NCBI RefSeq assembly: GCF_040656415.1
Contig: NZ_JBFAMC010000001.1
Span: 1,674,001-1,738,000 of the forward strand
DNA from: Rhodococcus_F sp040656415
Lineage (GTDB): Bacteria > Actinomycetota > Actinomycetes > Mycobacteriales > Mycobacteriaceae
DNA length: 64,000 bases
Direction: 5' to 3'
Within the stretch, counting starts at the first letter, position 1. Every line of letters begins with the position of its first letter. The translations under genes and the position numbers were made by a program. The notes beneath the pieces are model-generated. The model had not been told where the DNA came from. It was given only the letters and a program-made list of their open reading frames with translations, and did not search any database. Below are positions 55,223 through 63,758 of this stretch, piece by piece.

Positions 55223-55579
55223 ATGTCGGTATCGAAGGTCAAGTATTGGATGGTGCGGCTATCGGACGGCCTCGCGCTTGCTCGACGAGCACAGGTGACG
55301 GAATGGGTGGAGCATGAGGATCTAACCATCGAGGATGCCCACGCCGAACTCGGGAGTCCCGAAAAGGCAGTTGGCATGATCGTGGGTGGCACGGCGTTGG
55401 CGCTCGGGGGCAACACAATCGACGTGCGCACCATCCGCATAGACCTGGTTGGTAGCGGGTGGAAGAAGGTTGTAGGTACCCGAAGTGACGGAATTCTTTG
55501 GGATGGTGCTGTGATTGTCAGGCCGCGTAGCCGAACTGCTCGAGCCGGCGCCGCGCGACAGCGACCTCGTCCTCTGTGA
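55223..55579 (+). CDS. Hypothetical protein, weakly supported
   Basis: A frame of about 118 codons starting MSVSKVKYWMVRLSDG, with protein-like composition up to about residue 90 (AHAELGSPEKAVGMIVGG, ALGGNTIDVRTIRID). The last 20 residues are arginine-rich and overlap the 3' end of the minus-strand nuclease gene. I recognise no family. The upstream ATG 55211 is an alternative start. Because it overlaps a confident gene only at its end, it could be a real small gene or a remnant. Confidence 0.35.
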   Translation: MSVSKVKYWMVRLSDGLALARRAQVTEWVEHEDLTIEDAHAELGSPEKAVGMIVGGTALALGGNTIDVRTIRIDLVGSGWKKVVGTRSDGILWDGAVIVRPRSRTARAGAARQRPRPL

Positions 55580-57773
55580 ACAGCGAATTGAACCGGGGGT
55601 CGAGGACCTTGGCCTCGACGGTGAGGTCGAGGCGGTTGCGCTCCCACAGGTCGGCGAATCCGTCGGAGACAGTGGGGGAGGACAGCAGCTTACGGGCCGT
55701 CGCAAGTGGCCCAAGGTCGGCCAGCATGCTGCGCAATTGGGGTGAGGTGTAGCCCGCTTCGCGGCTAGCGCGGTCGTAGCAGGAGACTAGCTCCCGGCCC
55801 AGTTCGAGGACAAGGGTGTCGTCGGCTGCTGACTCGATTGTGGGTTCTGGGGAGGCCTCCTCGCCGGAGGCCGCCACGTTCCGGCGTGCGACGAACCCGA
55901 GTAGCGCGTCGACCGAGGTGAACACCTCGTAGCCGAGCTCCTCTAGCCGTGGCAGGTCCGCTTCCTCCGGGTCGAGTTCGAGTACGACGGGGTTGCCCTG
56001 TCCAACCTGCAGGCCGTCCGGCCAGAACGCTTCCGCGACGGCGAGCACGCGGCCGCTGACCGGGTCGGCGATCTCGGAGTCGGTGGTGGGCTCTGCGTAG
56101 CCGAGACGTCGCATCTCGGCGATCATGTCTCGGATCTGAATGGTCCGCGGATCGTCGGTCTCGTCCGAAGTGACAGCGACGGGCTGCAGTTCGGGTTCGT
56201 CGACGGTCGCAGTGCCAGCACGCAGTCCTTCGAGGAATATATGCGCGGCCTCGGCGAGGAGCTCACGACGCGCGGCGAGGAAGGCGGGGTAGTTCTCGAC
56301 CTTCCACAGTTCGGGGTCGGTCGGAATCCACTGTGAGGCGAGGACTCCGGGGTACTTCGCCTCGACTTCGCCCAGGTACTCCGCGGGTGCACGCTTTCCG
56401 ATCTGGAGGTTGGTGTCCTGGGTCAGGAAGCAGAAGTTCGCGAGCGCGTTGACTTCACCGTGGCTGTAGTGGTCCCGTAGCAGTGCCTTCGGGAAAATGT
56501 GATGGACCTGCAGCGACGACGGCTTGCCCAACAACTCCGCCTCGAGCTCGAGTCCGCTGCCGAAGTCTCGCGCGGCGCTGACGCGGGTGAGCAGGTACAG
56601 CAGCGGGTAGAAGCGGGACCCGCGTGTGGAGCCCTCGAAGTCGTGCGGGCGGACCTCGAGTTTGCCTCCGCGGATGCGCTCGAGCGACTCGATGAGCCCG
56701 TCGACGCCGGCCCGTTTAACTGTCTCATAGTCCTGCTGAAGATATGTCTCCGTCGAACCACTGAATCTGCCCCAGAGGGCCGAGTGCACGTACCAGTACA
56801 GAACCTTGTCGCGGTGTGCGACGTCGTCGAATCGACCGTCGTGCAGCGAAAGCAGGTACGAGACAACGGGGACCGCGTATCGACCCATCAGCACCCGATC
56901 GTGGTCTAGTCCGAGCCTTCCTGAGGCTGCGTCGAGGAAGGTGTCCACGTGCTGTACCGACGAGGTAAGGGATTGCTCGAACTCCGGTGCTGACACCTTG
57001 TCGAGCGCAGAGAACAGTGCGCGGCCAGTGGAGACGGCGGTTGCGTTGCGTAGCAGCCAGTCGAGGCTGAAGTCGTAGCCGGCCTTCTTCCAGCGGTCCA
57101 GGTCATCGCGCATTTCGGCGCGAGCGGCAGGCCACTGCGCGCACAGCTTCGCCAGCGCCAGGTCGCCCTTCGAGAGTTTGGTGCCGCCGGAGTTGACCTT
57201 GTTGAATATGTCGACGACCTCGTCGACGGACTTGTGTGCTCCGGTGATCTTCTCCTGGTTGAACTCTCGTTCCTTGACCTGTGAGAGCTGGTTGAGCCGG
57301 TTCAAGTACGTCGTCGCGTCGTCGGGGCGGTCCGCGAACCGGGTCAGATACGTCATCGGACCGTTCTGAAACAGCTCCGTGACGCTGACCCAGGTGGGGT
57401 CGCCCGACATCTTGGTCGGGGCGTAGAACTCGAAGATCTCCTCCTCGACGTTGAAGTACAGCCCGGTGAACGCGGTCGGGTCGCCCTCGAAGAACGGTGG
57501 TGGCGTTCCCCGCACGACGCCGTACATCGAAGTGACGCGCTGCTGGCCGTCGAGGAGCAACTGTCGGACGCCGGCTGCGGCCACTGAGCCGCGGACCGAA
57601 ACACCGTCCGAGGTGGTTTCCCACATCAGCAGCCCGCCGACCGGGTAGCCCAGGTACAACGACCGCATCAGGCCCCGGACCTGGTCACGGTTCCACACGT
57701 AGCCACGCTGGAATTCAGGCAGCAACACCGTCCCCGAATCGATCTCGTCGAGCAACGTGGACAACTTGGGCAT
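55518..57773 (-). CDS. SspE/GmrSD-like DUF262-DUF1524 nuclease
   Basis: A 751-residue protein. The N-terminal DUF262 domain has LPEFQRGYVWNRDQV and the LLLDGQQRVTSMYGV motif near residue 72, an NTPase core. The DUF1524 domain has the HNH residues LQVHHIFPKALL near 424 and NALANFCFLTQDTN. A C-terminal extension of about 200 residues ends in a helical domain (ARKLLSSPTVSDGFADLW). This is the architecture of SspE, which senses phosphorothioate DNA and nicks invading DNA, and of GmrSD, which cuts modified phage DNA. The sspABCD genes nearby favour SspE, but the choice is inference. ATG 57773 has GGAAGG upstream; the gene follows the helicase by 40 bp in one operon. Confidence 0.82.
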   Translation of the reverse strand: MPKLSTLLDEIDSGTVLLPEFQRGYVWNRDQVRGLMRSLYLGYPVGGLLMWETTSDGVSVRGSVAAAGVRQLLLDGQQRVTSMYGVVRGTPPPFFEGDPTAFTGLYFNVEEEIFEFYAPTKMSGDPTWVSVTELFQNGPMTYLTRFADRPDDATTYLNRLNQLSQVKEREFNQEKITGAHKSVDEVVDIFNKVNSGGTKLSKGDLALAKLCAQWPAARAEMRDDLDRWKKAGYDFSLDWLLRNATAVSTGRALFSALDKVSAPEFEQSLTSSVQHVDTFLDAASGRLGLDHDRVLMGRYAVPVVSYLLSLHDGRFDDVAHRDKVLYWYVHSALWGRFSGSTETYLQQDYETVKRAGVDGLIESLERIRGGKLEVRPHDFEGSTRGSRFYPLLYLLTRVSAARDFGSGLELEAELLGKPSSLQVHHIFPKALLRDHYSHGEVNALANFCFLTQDTNLQIGKRAPAEYLGEVEAKYPGVLASQWIPTDPELWKVENYPAFLAARRELLAEAAHIFLEGLRAGTATVDEPELQPVAVTSDETDDPRTIQIRDMIAEMRRLGYAEPTTDSEIADPVSGRVLAVAEAFWPDGLQVGQGNPVVLELDPEEADLPRLEELGYEVFTSVDALLGFVARRNVAASGEEASPEPTIESAADDTLVLELGRELVSCYDRASREAGYTSPQLRSMLADLGPLATARKLLSSPTVSDGFADLWERNRLDLTVEAKVLDPRFNSLFTEDEVAVARRRLEQFGYAA

Positions 57774-57813
57774 GATGGACCTTCCAGGCGAACTGTGATT
57801 CCAACAGTGTCTA

Positions 57814-59904
57814 TCAGACGAGGGGGACAAGAAACGGACTCGGCTCATCGGTCCAGGTGACGAGCAGGTCCTCGCGAGCGCGGGTGCAAGCGACGAAGAG
57901 GACGCACCGCTCGCGTTGCATGTCTCGGTCATGGGTCTGCAGGTCTTCGTCCGCCGACGTGATCGCTTTGCCAGCCGGAACCTGACTGGCGCCGACGCCG
58001 ACGACCGCCATACACCGGAACTCCAGCCCCTTCATTGCGTGCATAGACCCGATGGCAACGGAGTCGGCGTCCCCCTTCGACTTCACGAGCGACCGCACCG
58101 ATACGCCGCGACGGAACAGCTCGTCGAGCACCTTTGTGCCAAGACGATTCGCACGGGTGGCGACGCCGATCTCACCTGGCGCAACACCGCTGTCGATCCA
58201 TGCCTGTACGGTGTCTGCGACGTAGCTGATCTCGTCACTCTGGGTTCCGAACCCTTTGGTTGTGGGTGGCATCCCGTGAACGTCGGAGCGGCAGCCGGCG
58301 ATGGAGTCGAGCTGGCCGTCCATGTCGTCGATGCGTTCGCCGCGTAGCAGTTCCAGGCTCCAGCCAAGGATCTCTGCTGTGGTGCGATAGTTCACGACCA
58401 ACCGGCTGGACCGGCCGGTGACGTTGATCCCGACGTCCCGCAGGCTCACGCGACTGTCGTAGATGCGCTGGTGGGTGTCGCCGGCGATGAACACATCATC
58501 AGGCCCCTCTGGCACGGCGGCACGGACAAACCGCCACTGCTCAGGGCTGAGGTCCTGTGCCTCGTCCACGACGACGTGTCGGTACGGCTTGTCGGTGCGT
58601 TCCTCGAGTAGCTTGGTGGCCTCTCGGCACACCATCTCGTGGGTCCACTGTCCGCGCTCGCGCAGTGCGTTCTCGAATTCCCACAGCGCCTGCCACACCT
58701 TGGCTTTCTGGTTGGCACCGAGTCGCCGGCCCCGCCCGGTCCGCTTGGCGGACAGGTAGTCGGCGGCCGTCGAGACACGCTGGGCGAGTACCACGTTCCT
58801 CCACTCAGCGGTGAGGAAGGCCTCACTGAAGGGAAGCTCGAGCCGCGTGATGATCGAGGACCAGAGCTGCTGCTCATCGTTGGAGGTCAGCATCTTCGGT
58901 GCGCCATGTTTGTCTCGGAACACCTGGTGCGCCAGCTTGTCGACGTGCTGCACGTCGATCCGGTCGAGCACTTCGGGAGAGGTGGCGAGCAACTTGACGC
59001 CGGCGCGTAGCGAGTCAGTGAGGGTGGAGGTGAAGGTGGTTACAAGCACAGGGTCCGTGGACTCTTGTGCAAGACGGTGAGCTCGGTGGAGGGCGACAAC
59101 TGTCTTGCCGGTGCCTGGCCCTCCCGTCACGCGGGCCGGACCGCGGAAGGCGGTGTCGACGACCGCCTGCTGCGTCGGGTGCAGGTAAATCCGCCACAGT
59201 GCGAACGGATGCGCGAACATCGCCATCAGGTCCTGCGGGCCATCGACGAGGACTATCCGATCGGTGCTGCGGGCAACTGCGGCGTCGAGATCGTCGGTGT
59301 CGTAGGGTTCGTCCACGATCTTCGCGCCGAGCTCTGACCACACCTGTTCCGGAGTCAGGCCGGATGCGAGTCCGGTCAGCGCATCCCACTGGGTTTCGGG
59401 GATGATCGGTTTCATGGCGTCGAGCTGGTTTGTGTCGGTCAGGGTGCGCGCGAGCTGGACAATTGTTTCGTCAATACCGAGGCGGGTGAGGTCGGCGTCG
59501 TTGACTAGGGCGAACAGCCGGGTTGGCGTTGATTCAGCCACCTTGGCGAGTTCGGACAGAGATTCGTCGATCATGGCAACGTCCCGAATCTCGATGCCGC
59601 CCGTTGCCCGGTTGACCGTCAAGTCGCGTCGTCGAGCCCACGTGTAGGCGTCGTCGTGCGGGAGAACAGTGAGGAGGGTGTACACGTCACCGGTCTCGGG
59701 GGCAAGGACGATGCCGCGATAGAACTGATCGATGCGGATGGAGCGAAACCGCCGGTTGCGAGCGTCAGCGATCTTCTCCATGTGAATGCCGGTGTGGGTG
59801 GCCGCCTCGAACTTCGCGAGTGTGTCGGTGATCTTGTCTTGAAGAGGCTTGTCGAGTCGCCCGTATTCCTGGAAGCACTCCTTCGCGACAGCGAGCTTTG
59901 GCAT
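57814..59904 (-). CDS. UvrD/RecB-type SF1 helicase with RelE/ParE-like N-terminus
   Basis: A 696-residue protein. Residues 1-95 (LDKPLQDKITDTLAKFE, RSIRIDQFYRGIVLAPE, LTVLPHDDAYTWARRR) have the pattern of a RelE/ParE toxin fold. The helicase follows: GGPGTGKTVVALHRAH near residue 260, VVVDEAQDLSPEQWR near 445, LVVNYRTTAEIL, and SMHAMKGLEFRCMAVV with VACTRARED at the end. ATG 59904 begins exactly at the RelE-like domain. The SspE-like gene lies 40 bp downstream, so the two are probably co-transcribed. The toxin-like domain may bind the ribosome, or be a retired fold used for DNA or protein contact; activity is unknown. Confidence 0.82.
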   Translation of the reverse strand: MPKLAVAKECFQEYGRLDKPLQDKITDTLAKFEAATHTGIHMEKIADARNRRFRSIRIDQFYRGIVLAPETGDVYTLLTVLPHDDAYTWARRRDLTVNRATGGIEIRDVAMIDESLSELAKVAESTPTRLFALVNDADLTRLGIDETIVQLARTLTDTNQLDAMKPIIPETQWDALTGLASGLTPEQVWSELGAKIVDEPYDTDDLDAAVARSTDRIVLVDGPQDLMAMFAHPFALWRIYLHPTQQAVVDTAFRGPARVTGGPGTGKTVVALHRAHRLAQESTDPVLVTTFTSTLTDSLRAGVKLLATSPEVLDRIDVQHVDKLAHQVFRDKHGAPKMLTSNDEQQLWSSIITRLELPFSEAFLTAEWRNVVLAQRVSTAADYLSAKRTGRGRRLGANQKAKVWQALWEFENALRERGQWTHEMVCREATKLLEERTDKPYRHVVVDEAQDLSPEQWRFVRAAVPEGPDDVFIAGDTHQRIYDSRVSLRDVGINVTGRSSRLVVNYRTTAEILGWSLELLRGERIDDMDGQLDSIAGCRSDVHGMPPTTKGFGTQSDEISYVADTVQAWIDSGVAPGEIGVATRANRLGTKVLDELFRRGVSVRSLVKSKGDADSVAIGSMHAMKGLEFRCMAVVGVGASQVPAGKAITSADEDLQTHDRDMQRERCVLFVACTRAREDLLVTWTDEPSPFLVPLV

Positions 59905-60177
59905 CAGTGGTTTCTCCCGGCGATCACATCGATGATTCGGGGTATCTCTACCATCTGACACTGGCGGAGTGGTAGCGGTGGTCCGTTGTCGGCCTATTCA
60001 CCGGCCATACCGAGCTGGACGCGGCCGAAGCCAAGTATCGGCGCAAAAAATAGCTCGCACCACCGCGATCGCCGCCATTGACCCTACCTATGGCTCAACC
60101 GACCTGTGGAACCGTCTAGACCCCGCGGGTACGTCGCTACACGGAGCAGCCCGTTGAGCGGGCCTTCCAGGCTTGGC

Positions 60178-61164
60178 TCAACCCACGCTGTACTTCTCCC
60201 AGAAACGCGCACGCAATAGGTGTCGGATACCCTCGTCCAAGTCGTACTTCTGCATCGCTTCGGAGGCGTCAAGCAGAAGTGCACTGTCAATGTCGCGGGG
60301 GATAGATGGGCGCGCACGCTGGAGTTCTAGTTTGTCATGAGCACTGGCGCTTTCCTGGAACGATGCGAGGACCCGCGTCACGACCTCATCAATCAATTCA
60401 TCTTGGTCGTCGCCTTCGTCGTACCCCGGTAGCACTTGGGCGGGAGATCCGGTCGAGGCGCTGTAGGCGAGTACGCTCGTCTGGCGTGGAGCAGTCGGGC
60501 CCTGAGGAATAGCCGCGAGGTCGAGAGGAGTCCGAACGGCTGACCTTGTCGACCCGACTGCGGGGCTGGTAGGCCTAGACATGGGTTCTGGTGTGATCGG
60601 CTCAGGTGCTGGTTGACGATCGACCTTCATGACTGCAGCATCCACCACCGCGCCGTCGAGGCTGTCGAGCTCGTCAGCAGCCCGGATAAGGTGCCGGCTG
60701 ACGCCATGTGGCTTGCCGTTGACCGTCGGTACGGCGAGCAGCACGACCTGGACGCCGTGTACCTGCGCCTCTTCGACTGCTTCGGTGAGGTCGTCATCGC
60801 CCGAGACGAGAAAGAACACGTCGGATGCACCATTTCGCGCGTGGGCCACGAGGTCGAGACCGATGCGAAGGTCGACCCCCTTCTGCTCCCCATTGACGCC
60901 GAAACGCCCGAGCCGGAGCTTGACTTTGGGCAGCTCGCCGATGCGCTCCTGCTGTGGATCAGGGACGCCGTTCTTGGCTGAGTCGTACCAGTGCACCCTC
61001 AGCACCGGCAGGCCCGACCGGACTTCTGCAGCATCCACCAATGAACTGATCAGCGCGGAGTAGTTGACGTGAATCCCGCTGCGTAGCGACGTGCCGGTGA
61101 CGCGGGTCGCGGCTGAAGCGAGCAGGTACCCGGCATCGATGTAGAGAGAACAGGTGCTCCGCAT
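60178..61164 (-). CDS. NYN-domain (PIN-like) putative ribonuclease
   Basis: A 328-residue protein. Residues 1-165 form a NYN/PIN-like domain: LYIDAGYLLASAATR at the N-terminus, the acidic KGVDLRIGLDLVAHA and FFLVSGDDDLTEAV, which together supply the metal-binding aspartates of this nuclease fold. A Pro/Thr/Ser-rich linker follows, then a C-terminal helical domain (DELIDEVVTRVLAS) that often follows NYN. ATG 61164 opens at the conserved YIDAG motif. NYN proteins typically cut RNA. It lies 273 bp upstream of the RelE-helicase gene on the same strand, so a shared operon is possible but not clear. Confidence 0.8.
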   Translation of the reverse strand: MRSTCSLYIDAGYLLASAATRVTGTSLRSGIHVNYSALISSLVDAAEVRSGLPVLRVHWYDSAKNGVPDPQQERIGELPKVKLRLGRFGVNGEQKGVDLRIGLDLVAHARNGASDVFFLVSGDDDLTEAVEEAQVHGVQVVLLAVPTVNGKPHGVSRHLIRAADELDSLDGAVVDAAVMKVDRQPAPEPITPEPMSRPTSPAVGSTRSAVRTPLDLAAIPQGPTAPRQTSVLAYSASTGSPAQVLPGYDEGDDQDELIDEVVTRVLASFQESASAHDKLELQRARPSIPRDIDSALLLDASEAMQKYDLDEGIRHLLRARFWEKYSVG

Positions 61165-61659
61165 GCGTTCACTATGGCATGCATGGCCGACGGCGACGGG
61201 GAGTTTGATCCGCACCCTGCGAAACGTCGCACCATCACCGATGGTTGAGCAGCGGCAAGGAGTGCCCTGCAAAGGGTAGTCGGCGAGTCCTAGAGCGGGA
61301 ATCCAGATACCAACTGCAGCAATCGATTGCGACGTATGGGTGAACTACCGGTACTGGTACTCGCCGCTTGAACGCTGGGCACAGCGCCTCGGCACCAGCG
61401 TTGTCCCAGAATATCCTGGTCGGCCGCATCGCCCGCCGATGCCACGGAGCATATGTATTCGCCCTGCAGGAACAGGAACTGGACCCACACGCATGAAGTT
61501 GGCCACGGTGGTCTCCTCGATCCGGTCCAGGTTCAGAATGCTGCCGACCCGAACAACTGACATGTAGTCGGTGAGTTCGCGTTGGAAAATTATCCACGAG
61601 TGGCCCGGGTTGGTTGAAGCCGCGATCTCGAACGCGTTGGCCCCAGGCCGGTCTCGGTC
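61165..61659. other. Region without a recognised gene
   Basis: About 500 bp between the NYN gene and the decayed Nudix regulator. Frames are short and not protein-like on either strand. It should contain the NYN promoter. I see no repeat, RNA gene or insertion sequence. Confidence 0.4.
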
Positions 61660-62275
61660 AACCCGTGAGCATTCCCAAAGGAGCCTGCCGGCAGATCGGC
61701 TTCGGTCATGTGGCGGAACGTCCGTCCAGTCGCCTCGAGTGCACCAATCCCAAGCTGCTGGAACGAATCTTTGGGCAGTGGCTTGTCTCGTACAGGTGCC
61801 GGAGTTACAGCACGGTGAAAGTGTCGGCGAGCAGTCCGGATGGGTCGCCCCGGCGAGGGTACTGGGCACGCAGATCGTCGATGGCTTGCGACATCATGGC
61901 GGCGTGGTCGATTGCCAATTGCTCGGTCACGGTCCGACCGTCGATGCGGACCAGAATGGTGTCGGGCGGAAGTTCGTCGTGACGCAGGATCGCACCGCTA
62001 GCCATCGACAGGACCCAGCCGGCCTGGGGCGTCGAACATCGCGAGCTGATGGAATTCGGCGACGACCAGTCCCGCCTTGGTGGGCAGCGCTCGTTCGACC
62101 GCTTCGGTCAGCCGCTCGCCGGGCGCAGGAACAATCCGGGGAGTGCCATTGCGCCATAGGGTCTTTCGCCGATTAGGCCGTGGAGTCGACCCGTGTGCAC
62201 GGCGAGGACCGCTACGTCGACGGCCACAGACGGGAAGAGGTAGTCGGTAAGCGCCTTGCGTCCGCGTCGCGCCAC
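61660..62275 (-). pseudogene. Decayed NrtR-type Nudix transcriptional regulator
   Basis: Three frames together give an NrtR-like protein. From GTG 62275: ALTDYLFPSVAVDVAVLAVH and GAMALPGLFLRP (Nudix region). After a one-base loss near 62120: PGERLTEAVERALPTKAGLV and HQLAMFDAPGR (degenerate Nudix box). After a further shift near 62010: GWVLSMASGAIL, IDHAAMMSQAIDDLRAQYP and LLADTFTVL, then a stop, with traces of LRHLYETS and FQQLGIGALEATGRT. NrtR proteins sense ADP-ribose and repress NAD-metabolism operons. The remnant is divergent from the ADP-ribosylglycohydrolase gene, a typical NrtR target. Frames were read by eye, so the exact breaks are approximate. Confidence 0.7.
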
Positions 62276-62309
62276 TCGGCTCGTGCTGGGTGCGGAGCCA
62301 CGCTTGCGG

Positions 62310-62331
62310 ATTAGCTCAATGATGAGCTAAT
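62310..62331. promoter_or_regulatory. Operator-like palindrome before the ADP-ribosylglycohydrolase gene
   Basis: ATTAGCTCA, a 4-base spacer, and TGAGCTAAT form a perfect 9-bp inverted repeat 33 bp upstream of the GTG start. It lies between this gene and the divergent NrtR-type remnant, the expected place for an NrtR operator. Confidence 0.65.
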
Positions 62332-62363
62332 GTTTAGCGCGAAAGCGATCTAAGGGGGATTCT

Positions 62364-63758
62364 GTGAGGTTGTCCGAGGAACGAACCGACCGCGCCGCTG
62401 GAGTGCTTCTCGCGACCGCGGCCGGCGACGCGCTGGGTGCCGGTTACGAGTTCACGAAGCCGGGATCCGACGTGGTGATCGACATGATCGGTGGCGGACT
62501 CGGTTCGTTCGCCCCGGGTGAGTGGACCGACGATACGTCGATGGCTGTCGCGATTGCGGAGGTCGCCGCAACCGGCATCGACATTTCCGATGGAGAGGGT
62601 CTGGATGCCGTTGCCGCGCAGTTTGTTCGGTGGTACGACTCCGGACCGGCCGACATCGGGAACCAGACGTCGGCGGTGCTGTCGAGGCGGCCCGCCTCGG
62701 CGGACGAGATGCGCCACATCGCCTGGGCGATACCGGGACTCAAGGGCGGTAACGGGTCGCTGATGCGGACCGCGCCGGTCGCGCTGGCCTACCTCGGCGA
62801 CGTCGACGGGTGCCTGCGGGCGGCGCGTGTGATCGGGCTGCTCACTCACCACGACGAGCGCGCTGTCGAGGCGTGCGAGATGTGGACGTACGCCATCCGT
62901 CACGCCGTTCTGAATGGCACGTTCGATGGTGTCCGCGAGTACCTCGCGAAGGCCTCGACGGGAACACGCGACTACTGGGCACCACTGCTCGACGTAGCCG
63001 AGCGGGGTACGCCGGCAGACTTCCCGAAGAACGGCTGGGTCGTCGATGCGCTGCTGACCGCGTGGTGGGCGATCAACACCACGGACGCACCGGGTCCCGA
63101 GCACCTGGAGGCCGCGCTGGAGCAGGCGGTGCGTGCCGGTCACGACACCGATACCACTGCGGCGATCGCCGGGGGTTTGCTCGGGGCGAGATGGGGTGCA
63201 TCGGCGGTGCCGGCCCGCTGGCGCCGGATGCTGCACGGCTGGCCGGGCTACCGCGCGCAGGACCTCGTGCGTCTGGCTGTGCGGACGGCGAGGGGAGGCG
63301 ACGACCGCGAGGGGTGGCCGTCGTCGCCCACCGTCGACTACGCGCGTTACGACACCGGCCGCCGCGTGGTGCATCCTCACGATGACGGCGTCATCCTTGG
63401 AGGAGCAGACCTGCTTGCCGATGACCGGTTCGACGCCGTTGTCAGCCTGTGCCGCGCTGGTACAGCATCGATCAGCAGCGAACACATTCCGTTCTGGCTA
63501 ATCGACGCGGGCGAGGAACGCAACCCGAATTTGAAGTTCGTCTTGGACGATGCGGCCCGAACCGTGCTGCAACTGCGGCAGCAGGGACTGACCGTCGCTC
63601 TGCACTGTGTCGAGGGGCGCAGCCGCACTCCTGCGGTTGCCGCGCGTTACTCGATGCTGTTGGGACGCAACCCCGATGACGTTCTCGAGGTCATGCACTG
63701 GGCGTGCCCGAACCCACGACTGTGGGAGGTCGCCACCACACCGAAGGAGTCCGCATGA
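62364..63758 (+). CDS. ADP-ribosylglycohydrolase fused to a dual-specificity-phosphatase-like domain
   Basis: A 464-residue two-domain protein. Residues 1-310 are a DraG-type ADP-ribosylhydrolase: AAGDALGAGYEF, GEWTDDTSMAVAIAE (metal-binding Thr-Asp-Asp) and GHDTDTTAAIAGGLLG (the second metal-binding Asp pair). Residues 330-464 carry the phosphatase signature HCVEGRSRT near 413 (HC-x5-R). The first domain would remove ADP-ribose from protein or nucleic acid; the second may act on phosphoprotein or another phosphate ester. GTG 62364 follows AGGGGG at a short distance. The stop overlaps the macrodomain start. A palindromic operator is directly upstream. Confidence 0.87.
   Translation: MRLSEERTDRAAGVLLATAAGDALGAGYEFTKPGSDVVIDMIGGGLGSFAPGEWTDDTSMAVAIAEVAATGIDISDGEGLDAVAAQFVRWYDSGPADIGNQTSAVLSRRPASADEMRHIAWAIPGLKGGNGSLMRTAPVALAYLGDVDGCLRAARVIGLLTHHDERAVEACEMWTYAIRHAVLNGTFDGVREYLAKASTGTRDYWAPLLDVAERGTPADFPKNGWVVDALLTAWWAINTTDAPGPEHLEAALEQAVRAGHDTDTTAAIAGGLLGARWGASAVPARWRRMLHGWPGYRAQDLVRLAVRTARGGDDREGWPSSPTVDYARYDTGRRVVHPHDDGVILGGADLLADDRFDAVVSLCRAGTASISSEHIPFWLIDAGEERNPNLKFVLDDAARTVLQLRQQGLTVALHCVEGRSRTPAVAARYSMLLGRNPDDVLEVMHWACPNPRLWEVATTPKESA

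Noticed and set aside
61571..62176. A 201-codon plus-strand frame opposite the Nudix remnant
   Set aside because: Composition is not protein-like, whereas the minus strand gives a recognisable NrtR-type sequence in three frames.
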